Positions 35,395-47,203 of a stretch of DNA of 64,000 nt are shown piece after piece. The notes under the pieces are model-generated. The model ran no database searches, was not told where the DNA came from, and worked only from the letters and a program-made list of their open reading frames with translations. The first letter of the stretch is position 1, and the number at the start of each line of letters is the position of its first letter. This DNA is from Paramecium sonneborni (lineage: Eukaryota; Ciliophora; Oligohymenophorea; Peniculida; Parameciidae), in assembly GCA_905182985.1 (NCBI GenBank), contig CAJJDN010000044.1, positions 388,919 through 452,918 of the forward strand. The letters are read 5' to 3'. The position numbers were made by a program, and so were the translations under genes.

Positions 35395-37621
35395 ATGAAA
35401 AGACATAGTATAGGCAAACGATTTCGTAAAATGAAAGGATTACGCAAAGTAGATCCTAATGCAGTTATTCCAGAAGCTCCTAAATAACTATAAGATTATA
35501 TAGATATCTTAACTGCCCAAGGTTTATAAATTAACAAAGTCAAATATGCAATCTTTCAAACTAAAAATGGTTTAAAATATCCAGGCCTTATTGGTATTCA
35601 AGTATATCATAATTTAGCATCTGAAAAGATTCTCTCTAATGAAACCCTTGTTTCAGTACCTAAAGATTTATTACTCACTACAAGACATGCATTTGAATCT
35701 CCATTAAAATAAATGTTTTTAGATCATCCACAATACTTTAGTAATCAATTTTACTCCTCATGGGAAGATCATTTATTATTGGCATTTATTCTATATGAAT
35801 ATTAAAGAGGACCTTAATCTTAATGGCATCTCCTTATCTCTAATCTACCCAGAGATATTGATTATTTAGTATTTTGGAGTCATGAGGAATAAGATTTATT
35901 AGATGATTAATAATTAGTCAAATTAGCTAGAAAATAGTATCAAGAATTTTTAGTTGAATTTGAAACTCTCAAATGTATTACTGATAAATATCCCAATCTT
36001 TTTGCACCAGAAACTGTTACTCTAGAAAATGCCAGATGGGTTTACACACATCTTGTTACAAGATGTTTTGGCAAATATCTAGCATATGTAACAATGGTAC
36101 CATTTTGTGAATTGTTCAATCATGAATGTACAGATGTGTTTTATGATTTTGAATACAATGATGATAACCCTCATAAAAGTGAAGAAAGTGAATAGACTTA
36201 AGTAAAAGAATTAAAAGAAGATGAAGAATTATCAGTTACATCTTCTGAAGGATCTTATCATTCAGATGATGAAATAAGTGATTCAGAATATATTACAGAC
36301 ACGTTTGATCAATTTACAGAATTTGATTTTGATCAATTTAGCTAAGTATCTACTAACAATTTCTATGAAGAGTTTGGGAAGACTTTTGATATAAAATAAT
36401 AAGAAAATGAGGAAGAAGATGAATTCAACAAAAGAATAAAGGAATTATAAGAGAAATAAATTAAAATGAGGAAAGATTTTAATATTAAACTGAATCTTTA
36501 AAGAGAAATATTTTTATTATCTCGAGATTGTAAATCATTCATATTTTAAAATATCGATTATGGAGATAATTATTCTATTTTTTTTATTGGATAGATGTTC
36601 AACAAACTTGAAAAATCTATTTAAGAATATATTAATGGAGATAAAGCTTATTTTATGGCCAGAGAAGATATCAAAAGAATATAATTATCTTGTAATACAT
36701 ACAAAAATAACTTGTATGCTTTTCAGAAAGATGTAATGAAAAAACCAATCTATCAAACTAGTTATTTTCAACAAAAAAGATCAAAGACTCAAAATTCCAC
36801 ATTAGACAATGTTTAACAAATACTCTCTTAACCTTTAGATTATGATTGTGAATATTATAAAACAGTTTGGGATAAAGATAAATTTGATAGATTTGTTATG
36901 AAAACTGCTAGTAAAGATCAATTTGAAAAAGGAGCCTAAGTGTATTTTTGTTATGGTCGATTGTCTAACAGAATGATGCTTATGAGATATGGAATGACTT
37001 TAGAATACAATAAATATGATCATGCTCATTTAAGAATAGAATATTTGAAATATATACAAAATAATGAAGCCATATGGTTAGTCCACAAATATTAATTAAG
37101 CAAATACAAAAGATTTAAATTAAAACATACTACTTTTCCAATTGATTTTATTGTTTTCTGTAAATCTATCTATTGGTAACCATAATCTAAATACATTTTG
37201 TAGGACTTTTAATGTAAATTCTTTAGACTCTTTTTTTAAGATCTAAGATCTTCAATTAGAAAGAAAAGCTTTATAATTAGCTTTAGAAATCTTAGTTGAA
37301 GAAATTTCTAAATTTTCAGATAAATTGGAAGAAAATGAAAAATTATTGTATGACAAAAAATTAGGATATCATGAATATTTCGCTGTTATATATAGGTTGG
37401 AAAGATAAAGAATTTATCATCATAATATTAAGTAATTTTTGATATATTAAAATAGTTTAATCAAAATTTGTATTGTTGTAATAGATAGAATGTTAGATGG
37501 AATACCTTTTGAATAAGCCACAGTAAAAACATAATTTGATTTTGATTATTGTGAAACAAATCGAATAATTTTAGCTAAATATTTTGAACAAATGAGATAT
37601 GCTCTCTATTTACCAAAATGA
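35395..37621 (+). CDS. SET-domain protein, RLSMT/SETD-like, copy 1
   Basis: 732 residues. The SET core is split. The N-terminal part has GLIGIQVYHNLASEKIL and SWEDHLLLAFILYEYQRG. The catalytic part has FCELFNHECTDV near residue 241 (the NHxxxD region that binds S-adenosylmethionine), and then, after an insertion of about 270 mostly acidic and Gln-rich residues, GAQVYFCYGRLSNRMMLMRYG with the catalytic Tyr. A Rubis-subs-binding-like helical tail follows (LALEILVEEISKFSDKLEE, LGYHEYFAVIYRLERQR). This matches the Rubisco LSMT/SETD family of Lys or His methyltransferases of non-histone proteins. One intron, 37176-37203; 733 codons exactly. A paralog begins 35 nt downstream. Confidence 0.85.
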
Positions 37622-37656
37622 AATGTTTATTTTTAGTGTTAATATAAATTTAACTT

Positions 37657-39484
37657 ATGAATTATCCAAAAAGATTTTCGATTGGCAAGATGTATTAAAG
37701 AGTATTTGTCATAATATAATGTTAAAGGAAAAAGGAATTTATTAGAAAGATTAAGATAGCACATCTTTTTAAAAAGGCCAAATAACAGAATATGAAGAAG
37801 ATTATATAAATTAAGGATTGGAATTATAGAATGTTGAACTAGCAACATTCTATTTAAAAAATGGATTACCATATAGAGGTTTGAAAGGTAATATCAGATT
37901 GTTTTGATTAGGGAACAGCTACTGAAAATATTCCAGTGAATTGTCCTTTGGTTCAAGTTCCCCGCCAATTGATAATAAGTAGCAAAACTGCATTTGAATC
38001 TAGTCATAGAGCCTTTTATTTTAAACATAGATAGTTTTTTTTAGATCATGAAGAAGGAGAAGAACATGTAATAATAGCATTTCTTATAATAAATAAAAGA
38101 GATGGATTAAGATCCAAGTATTTTAGATTTATTGAATAATTACCGAAAGATGTTAATATGCTGATATTTTGGCCAGAAAATAAATTGAAATTACTATAAG
38201 ATGAAAATTTAATTCTAAAAGTTCACAAATAAAAATAAGAATACGAGTAGACTTATTAAGTATTTAAATTAATTATGAATGCTACAGAGGAAGAATTTTA
38301 ATGGGCATATACTAATTTATATACAAGAGATTTTGGACATAATTTAAAATATAAAAGTCTAATACCTTTTTGTGAATTCTTCAATCATGAATGCGTTGAT
38401 GTACATATTTCTTTCTTGTCTGATTAAAATTAAAAAAAGAAAATCAATTAGATTTAATATAGTAATAATAAGAAGAATAAAAAAGGAAAAAAGAGAAAAT
38501 AAATTATAAAAAAAAAACAAGGATTTTATGAAGAAGAAGAACTTTAGAGTGTTTAATCATCTTCAGACTCAGATAATTCTTTAGATTTAGATTCAAATGA
38601 ATCTGATCTAGATTTATTTATTGTAGATCAAATAGTAGATTGGGCTAGTAAAAATAATTTAGAAGAAGAAACATATGAAATATTAAGACATTATTTACTT
38701 TATAATGTTTTATAATATTCTGAGAAATAAAGTAAATATGATAAGAAAGTAACTAAAAGAATAATTAATTGGAAAGAAGAAGAAGATTTTGATTATTTTT
38801 GCATTAGTTCACAATAGACTGAAAATTTTCAAAAGGGAGCTTAGGTTTATTTTAATTATGGAAGACTTTCAAATAGAGAACTATTATTAAGATATGGTAT
38901 TGCGTTAGAAAAAAATAAATATGATCATGTCTATCTAAGAATAAATACAAGAGAATTGCTAAAAAGTTAAGTGAAAAGAATATTTGAAAAAGAATATTTA
39001 TCAATAAAACTAAAATACACTGAGTTCCCTTTTGATTTACTAAAATTTTGCAAAGCTATTAAAGAGTATTATTTAAAATAGGTTTTAGAAGTGAGAACTA
39101 AGATTATTATGATCCATAGATTGTGTTAAAGATAATTAATGTTTAGAGTGAATTGAAAGGTTAATGTTACTTATAGATATAGGATTGACAAAAGCCATAG
39201 AATTATTACAGTAATTCAAGACAGAATTCAAAGAAGATTTAACTTAAAGTGATATTTTATTAAAGAATAAAAATTTGGGTTATGATGAGTATTTTGCCTT
39301 GGTTTATAGATTAGAAAAGTAAAGAATCTTACAACATAATATTATTTTACTATAATTGGCTAGGGAAATTCTATTAGATCCTGAAAGATTAGAATATACT
39401 TCTGGTTTGTATGAATCAACGTAATATCAGTATACATATAGAATAATTCTAAAAAAGTACTTAGAACAAATACTGAAATCATGA
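37657..39484 (+). pseudogene. SET-domain protein, tandem copy 2, with +1 frameshift
   Basis: Paralog of the gene ending at 37621, same strand, aligning along its length: NGLPYRGLK against NGLKYPGLI, FCEFFNHECVDV against FCELFNHECTDV, GAQVYFNYGRLSNRELLLRYG, and LGYDEYFALVYRLEKQR. Introns 37702-37727, 39066-39088 and 39160-39182 are clear. One extra G at 37887-37888 breaks the frame. Without it the sequence (LKVISDCFDQGTATEN) aligns to copy 1 without gaps and the total is exactly 585 codons. The linker between the catalytic halves differs, being Lys-rich then acidic. Everything else is intact, so the lesion is either very recent or a base-call error. Confidence 0.75.
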
Positions 39485-39736
39485 AAATTTTACTTTGCAT
39501 ATATTTATATATAATAATAATGTTTATTCTAATTATTTATGATAATATAATAATATGATAAATATTATCGATAATAATAATTAAGTTTGATTTAGAGTAC
39601 CTGCAAACTTTACATGACAACTTATTTGCACATGAAAGGTTTTTGATGCTCATGAAAATTCTAGCAATTACTTTATAATTAATTTAATCTAATGTATATC
39701 TAAAATTTTATGGGATTTTATTAATTAATTAATTTA

Positions 39737-41257
39737 ATGAAATATACACCTAGAATTTAGATGGAAGGAAATTAATTTCACTTAATATATGAATAAACAA
39801 ATGATGAGTTATTGGACATTTTAGAGAAAGGAGTCTCTAAAAATATACTAGTACTTCGCGAAAATGGTTATTGTGTTACAGATAAAATAACTAAAATTAA
39901 ATACATAGTAAATTATTCGAGAAAATTTTTAAAATTAAGGTATGGTTATATTTAAAATATGCTAAGTTTTTAAAAATATGATGTTTTAGAATATGATATG
40001 GGAAACTTAATTGAAAGCTTAAGTTTAAAGCTATACCAATAATAAAATTAAATGAAAATGATGTTTTCAAAGGTTAACTAATTAAATGAAAGTTATATTC
40101 GAGAAATAGAATATGCTCCAACAGATATTGTAATTGAAATAGTTTTTGGTAAAATGATAATTGGTAAATTTTATATTTCATACATAATTGGAAATTCCTT
40201 GATGTCTGTTGATGAACGATATGCAAGGTTTTAACTTATAAACTTAGAAATGTTAGAGGATAATACATTAAGCTTAGAAATTTTTAAGGCTAATCCATTA
40301 AACTTACATTTTCTCACTTAATTTACAGCAATAGATAAATTTATTGATTTAATCTATAGAACCTTTATTCCACTTTAGTTATTGAACAATAAATTAATCT
40401 CTTCTAATTTTTTTTGTCAACTTTACTAATATTATTTAATGATTTATCCTAATCAATAATTTGCTACTATTTTTTTTGGAATAAGAAGTGAGAGATCTAA
40501 TAACTATTTAGGTATTCATCCTTTATTGATTTAAATGAAAACTTATTTTGTTAATGATAAACTTCAAGTTGAAATTGAATAAGCAGATGCTTTTGCTCTA
40601 TTAAACGGATATCATTAATTGGTTGATTTTGCATTTTTTAAAAAAGAAATTCATGAAGTCATAACAAAATGGTCTTTTCTCACTTGCTAAGAACTTGATG
40701 AATTCTTTTAAAAATTTTTATTTATTGGATTTGCATATATTTTATTGTATCCAAAAAGAGAATAACTATTTTAATTATTAAGAAAAACAAATTGGGAACA
40801 TATTTTAAATCCACTAATTTTAAAAATTGCTAATTTACACTTAACATTAAGTCAAAAATAAAGATAAGATTCTATAATCATTGACTATAAAAGATTCTTT
40901 ATTTTACATATTGATAAATTTTTCCATCTTTTTGAATATACAATGAGTAAAGAATAAAGAGAAGGAAGGGAGAATCCTATTATGCATATTCTTAAATAAT
41001 ATTGGGAAAGATTAGATAAGAATTGTTCAAATATTGTAAAAAATGGTTTCAAAGAAAATGAAATAAATTCTCAATTCTAAAAACTTAATATGGTATAATT
41101 TTAAGGTGATAGAATATTATTCATATTTCAATCTATTGAATATAATGTACTTAATACATAAATAATAATAAAATTTGATTAGGGACATGAAATTCAGAGA
41201 TGGAGATTCAATGAATTTCCTAAATAAGAATAAGAATTAATTATCAGATAATTTTGA
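39737..41257 (+). CDS. Hypothetical protein, 506 residues, intronless
   Basis: One uninterrupted frame of 507 codons with normal composition for this genome. No family recognised. It is helical with many aromatic residues (FFQKFLFIGFAYILLYPK, RFFILHIDKFFHLFEY) but no convincing membrane segment or signal peptide. The N-terminal half has NILVLRENGYCVTDK and EYAPTDIVIEIVFGKM. It lies between the SET pair and epsilon-COP with no functional hint from context. Confidence 0.75.
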
Positions 41258-41344
41258 TTTTGTTATGTTTTATGAACGATGTATTATTATTTAATAAAAA
41301 AGGAATTATTAATAATTATTTTAATTCATATTTACGTGTATTAG

Positions 41345-42313
41345 ATGGAATAGCAAATACTTCTTTAAACAAAGATAGCTTTCTTCTTAGGCAATTTCAA
41401 TAAAGTCTTAGAAATATGGTAGTAGAATGATTATGAAGATGATTACTATTACTTTTTGGTATCGAGAGCATTAATTGCAGCTCGAGAATTGAAACCAAAA
41501 ACAATAAGATTAACAAAGAAACCATCTTCAAAATTATTAGAGATAACAGATATTGTCAGCAGATTTATGGGTCCATTAATAGAACAATAAAGAGCAGATA
41601 CTACAATTGATGAAGATAGAAAACAAATAGAAGATGTATTAAAAAAACTTAAAGACATAATTCCTCAATAAAACTAAAAAATAATTTAAATCATATGTGC
41701 ATATATGTCTGTAAATTCTTGTGAAGCATAATATGCACTTCAATTGGAATTACCTAAAGACGCATTTTAGTAAGAATTGTTATACCTCTAATTCATGATT
41801 TATTTAAGAGGTAGAAGATTTGATTTAGCAGAATCTACTTTATTAGATCTAAGAAGATTTGATGATGAGGATATTCTCACATATTTAGCATAAATATATC
41901 TAAATGTATATTTTTGATCATTAATCTATAGCTTTATAATGGATAACCAGAATAAGCATTTAAATCTATCCAAGAAACTAAAGATCGATTTGGTGATTCC
42001 TCTAAATTGATGAATTTGATGATTACCTGTTTAATCCAGTATCATATTCTAAACTTAACATTTTAGTCAAAATAAATTTGAAGAGGCTTTTGAATCTGGT
42101 TAGAAAGTCAAAACCTTAATCATTGATAATGAGTAATTTTCAGATCGCTAAGAAATTGAAGTTTGTTTATCAAATCTAATTGTATTAAGTGAATTGTTGA
42201 ATAAATAATAATAAAAAGAAGAATACATTTAAGTTTTGGAATAAATTAACAAATCCTGTCATTTTCTTAAGCGATATCAAGAAAAAGTAAAGAAAATTGA
42301 CCAATTATCATGA
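41345..42313 (+). CDS. COPE: Coatomer epsilon subunit
   Basis: 304 residues, the usual length for epsilon-COP. It is an all-helical TPR-like protein: KIAFFLGNFNKVLEIWQQND near the start, YYYFLVSRALIAARELKP, IYLRGRRFDLAESTLLDLRR, EDILTYLAQIYLNLYNG, KFEEAFESGQKVKTLI, and EVCLSNLIVLSELL near the end. It pairs with alpha-COP in the cage of COPI vesicles (Golgi to ER retrieval). Introns 41906-41931 and 42039-42066; 305 codons exactly. The start at 41345 is the ATG that leads directly into the conserved first helix. Confidence 0.8.
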
Positions 42314-42395
42314 AATTTAATTATCTATATGTTTAAAAAAGCAATACAATGAATTTAGGTGTTGAAACAACAATAATATATTTATATATAGGATT

Positions 42396-43737
42396 TCAAT
42401 ATTCCCCAACCAAATCTCTGTAATTCAACTTTTAATTTATTCTTCTTCTTAAACTTCGATTGTTCAATTAAGATTGCTCTTTAACCTTAGAATAAGATTA
42501 TATAAATACTTCCTGTTGTTATAAGGACTATTGACTTAATTATTGAGACGATGTTATATGCTATTGTAAAGTTTGAAGTGGAGATTACAATTATAATTTC
42601 TTAACCTTTTTAAGCGAATTCCTTAGGAGATCCAAATCTAACTTGATTTCCTCCTCTAACAAATTTAATCGGTAAGCTAAGCTATAATTGATATATATTC
42701 ACTATATTATATTTTATTATCTTTTGTAGCCACAAATGTGATGTTTTTTTCTTTATTTTTAGAATCTTCTTGTTCAGGAATGGGACGTTATTTCTAAATA
42801 GGAAGTTCCTCAGATTTTTTCATTACTGGTTTAGTCTTCTTGATGTTTTTAGAACAATTTAAACAATGATATGGAGTAGTTTCTGGTTCATTCTCAATAT
42901 TTTAATTTCTATTTTTTTTTTCACAAACAATGTGATTCTATTTTAAATATTAATAATGTGATATACCCATTTTTAACATTAATCACATTGAACCCAACCA
43001 GCTTCATCATCATAAGATCCATATACCTAAAATAAATGAATAAGGATATTAATACTTGTTCGCAAAAATCACAATAATTTCCTTTATTATATAATTTAGA
43101 ACATTTGTCACAAAAGAATAATATATCATGTCTCTTTGATTTAATTTTCTTATCTCCAACATTCTTACATTAAGAGTTATGACACTTCTTAACAGGTTAT
43201 ACTGGTTCATCATCATCTACTGTTATTGGATTATCTGCATTGTTTTTTATCTTCTAAGTTTAATTCACTTATTATTAATTGTTTAACGGGTTTGGCTATG
43301 GTTGTGATTATCCAGCATTTGGTAAATACGAAAGCATTTCAATTCCATTCATCAAAGATGAAAAATCTAACAAAATAGCCAAACAAACAAATATAAAAGC
43401 ATTGAAATATATGTGTGACAGATATAGTTATTCTTACTTAATAAATTCGAGAGTTGAAAGCAATCCTTCAATTATGAGTTTTAATTAATGTAATTCATTA
43501 AGTTTGGGGTTAGCAGCTAACTCATAAGACACTGTTGTAATTCAGTTCCAAACATCTGAATAAACTGCTAATTTCTAATATTATCATTGGTATATCAAAA
43601 TATATTATATGGTGATCAGTAAATAAAATTATATGTTTAAGAGTAATCTCATACCTTTAAAACAGAAATTATTGATCTAATTCTGATGTGTTGCTTCCCA
43701 AACCAAATGGTTGATTATTATTCTTTCCTTAACTCAT
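42396..43737 (-). CDS. Zinc-finger (PHD-like) protein; both ends uncertain
   Basis: The middle is clear: a Cys/His-rich region with CHNSQCKNVGDKK, LFFCDKCSKLYNKGNYC, DFCEQVYGSYDDEAGWVQCD, QCQKWNHIVCEKK, and YHCLNCSKNIKK, which reads as tandem PHD-like fingers. Before it lie a Gln/Pro/Asn linker and a helical part (LIIEGLLSTLEFIKQEQL). After it comes a Lys/Glu helix and a Gln-rich tail. Introns of 29 nt at about 43026-43054 and 42937-42965. The first exons are unsure; a GTT-type intron near 43531-43552 joins them. The stop is at 42396, or at 42464 if the last frame change is not spliced. A plus-strand open frame at 43279-43488 is the antisense shadow. Confidence 0.6.
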
Positions 43738-44228
43738 ATTTTTATTGTTTAAATTAAACAGAACCTAAATTATATAAAATACAACCTTGTAATAAATATG
43801 TATGTAAAACACACTCAATGATTTTTAATTAAAATTGTTCTATAAATCTATTTATATAATTTTATTTCTCATTTATTATTTTCTATATTACTAACTTAAA
43901 AGTTATGAATCATTCATTTATTCATCAATTCATCAATCCGAAACCGTAATTTTGATTTTTCTATTTAATTAAATTAGAGATGCGATTGAAAATAATAGTC
44001 TAAAATCCATTTTTTAATTAATCAGATGATACTGATTATTAATTTTACTCCATTCACAATATATCAAAAATAAATGTATTATTGTAAAATTTCATTCGAA
44101 TCCTATTTTTACTCACTAATTCATATAAAAATTTAACTACTATAAAGATATGTGAATAATACTTATTTTTCATATATATAAGAGGAATAGTATGATTTGA
44201 GCGAAATTTAAAAATTAATTCATTTATT
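43738..44228. other. Divergent intergenic region
   Basis: Lies between the starts of the zinc-finger gene (-) and ThrRS (+), so it should carry both promoters. AT-rich, no motif recognised. Confidence 0.45.
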
Positions 44229-47161
44229 ATGTAGCAAGGATCACGACTGAAAGAAGCTACCGAAGGAACAATATCCCAGTTTGGAAATAAGATAGGAGGT
44301 CCTTTTAAGATAGGAAAGCCTGTATTCTAAGAGAAGAGATTAAAATTATTTACAGAAATTTATCAACGTCAACAGGCAGAATTAAAGCAGTTGGAATAGA
44401 CACCAATAAAGATTATACTCAAAGATGGAAAACAAATTGAAGGTTAGAAGTATTTTTAAATTTTAGGTAAAAAATGGGTTACAACACCACTCTAAATTGC
44501 AGTAGGAATAAGCAAGAAATTAGCTGAAAATATAGTTGCTGCAAAAGTAATCTATGAAACTTTATTTGAAAAAAGTATTCATAATTAAATAGAATAGGTT
44601 TCGTGGATGTTGACCATGAGGAGACCTCTAGTCAAGCATCTTCAACATTAAGTTTAAAACCTGATTACTTAATTTGGGATTTGACAAGACCTTTAGAAGG
44701 AGATTGTAGTTTAGAATTGTTACCATTTGATGATAAAAATGGACAAGAAGTATTTTGGCATTCCTCTGCTCATATTCTAGGATCTGCTTTAGAGGAAGTT
44801 TATGGATGTCATCTTTGTATTGGTCCAGCAATAGAAGGGGGATTCTTTTATGATTGTTACTTAGGTGATATTAAGGTTACATAGAATGATTATGTAAAAA
44901 TAGAAAAGGCTGCTTAAGATTTAGTTTCTGCAAAATAAGAGTTTTAGAGAGCTATTTTAACAAAAGAGGAATGGTAAAGACATTATATATATTTAGTCTT
45001 GAGATCTTCGGAAATAATCCATTTAAAAGACAATTGATTACTAACAAGATACCAGATGGTTCTTTGACTACAGCATATAGATGTGGAAATTTAATAGACT
45101 TATGTACTGGTCCTCATTTACCAAATACAAGTTATGTGAAGGCATTTTAAATAACAAAAAATTCAGCAGCATATTGGTTAGGGAAAAACATTAATGATGA
45201 TTTATAAAGAGTTTATGGTATTTCATTTCCAAATAAGAAATTATTGGATGAATATGTGAAAATATAAAAAGAATTAGCATTGAGAGATCATAGAAATGTA
45301 GGAAAGAAATAAAATTTATATTTGTTTCATTAATTATCTCCTGGATCAGCATTTTTTTATCCTAATGGTGCTCATATTTATAATACATTAATGAATTTTT
45401 TGAGACGACAATATTATATAAGAGGATATTAGGAAGTAATATCTCCAAATATTTTTAATGCTTAATTATGGAAGATAAGTGGTCATTATGATAAATATAA
45501 GGAGAATTTATTTTTTATAAATATGGGAGAGGAAGGAGAATATGGATTAAAACCAATGAATTGTCCTGGACATTGTTTAATGTTTGATATGGTTTAGCAT
45601 AGTTATAGAGATTTGCCAATAAGATTTGCAGATTTTGGAGTTCTACATAGAAATGAAGTACATGGAGCATTAAGTGGTTTAACAAGAGTACGTAGATTTT
45701 AATAGGATGATGCACATATTTTTTGTAGAATGGATTAAATTTAGGATGAAATTAAGAATTGTCTAGATTTTTTAAGTTACATTTATTCATTGTTTGGATT
45801 TGAATTCAAATTATATTTAAGTACTCGTCCTGAAAAGTTTTTGGGAACAAAGGATGTATGGGATAATGCTGAATATTAATTAGAATAAGGATTAAAGAAA
45901 TTTGGAAAGCATTTTGAAGTCAATCCAGGTGATGGAGCATTTTATGGACCAAAAATAGATGTTAAATTATATGATGCATATAAAAGAGAACATTAATGTG
46001 GTACAATATAACTAGATTTTAATTTACCTGAGAGATTTAATTTATAATATAGAGCTAGTGAAGATGTTCATGAAGTATAATAAGATAAGGAGACTGTTCA
46101 TAATTAATAAATATAGGTAGCTTAAGAAATAATAGATATTCATAGAAAAGAATCTCATTAATCAGATCCTGGAGATGGTGATATTTTAAGTACTCCTCCT
46201 CGTCATGGTCAATAATAAAATGAATAACCAGGAGATTTATAGCTTTAATCTAGTCATTCTTTTTAATCAGATAAGGTATTAGAGTAATAACAGCAATAAT
46301 TTTAATAATTGTAATTATAATAACATTCTCATTCTGCATCAAGTTTATTACATAAAAAGTAAAAATTACCTGAAGAATTATTAGAGTCTGGATCAAGCTA
46401 AGGATTATCAAATCATGAATTACATAAAGTATTACATGGTATTTATATATATTTATTATTCATATAGAAAAGAAATATGAATTAGGATATCATCATTTAA
46501 AAGCAGGTTTTGCAAGACCAGTAATTGTTCATAGAGCTATATTGGGTTCATTAGAAAGAATGATTGCAGTATTAACAGAATAAAGTGGTGGTAAATGGCC
46601 TTTTTGGTTATCACCTAAATAATTGATTTTATGTCCTGTTTCTGCCTATTATAAGGATGTTGCAGAAAAGATTTCAGCTAGATTAAGATTAGAAGGTTAT
46701 ACTGTAAGTACTGATGAATCAGATCAAACTTTGGCTAAAAAAGTTAGAAATGCTTAAATTCAATACTTCAATTTTGTTGGAGTTATTGGAGAAGAAGAAG
46801 TACGTGTTGGTGTTATTGATATTAGAGACTGTGATAAAAATACTAGAATTGTATAACTATTATCTTATTTTAGGGTAAATTAACTATTCCATAATTATGC
46901 AAATTCTTTGAATCTCTAAAACCTCCTAAATCCAATATTGAAATTGAAATTCACTAGCATGATGACACTCATCTTAAATTAAATGATGAATTATTAGAAA
47001 AAGTATTTCTTCATGGAGATGGTTTCATTGTTGGACCGAGAGATTATGAAGAGTTTGCTAAAATTAAAGATATTGATCCAGCTCTATAAAATTTAATTAG
47101 ATGGCATAAACATATGACTTTCCTAACTAAATAGGATTAATCAAAATTATAATAAGAATGA
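44229..47161 (+). CDS. TARS1: Threonyl-tRNA synthetase with a large catalytic-core insertion
   Basis: 936 residues against about 700-750 in most eukaryotes. Order: TGS-like N-terminus, editing domain ([15 protein letters not shown] near residue 161; [13 protein letters not shown]), and the class II core. The core has [70 protein letters not shown] (motif 3), and [18 protein letters not shown]. The anticodon domain follows ([12 protein letters not shown]). Between NLQYRASED and ARPVIVHRA, about residues 587-729, lies a Gln/His/Ser-rich low-complexity insert where other ThrRS have about ten residues. Introns 44443-44466, 44575-44597, 44974-44996, 46439-46467 and 46851-46873; 937 codons exactly. 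It charges tRNA-Thr in the cytosol. Confidence 0.96.
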
Positions 47162-47203
47162 TATATTTCATATATTAATTATATTAAAAATTATACATTA
47201 CAT

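Noticed and set aside
43279..43488. Plus-strand open frame of 69 codons
   Set aside because: Antisense to a minus-strand zinc-finger gene whose frame continues into clear Cys/His motifs.
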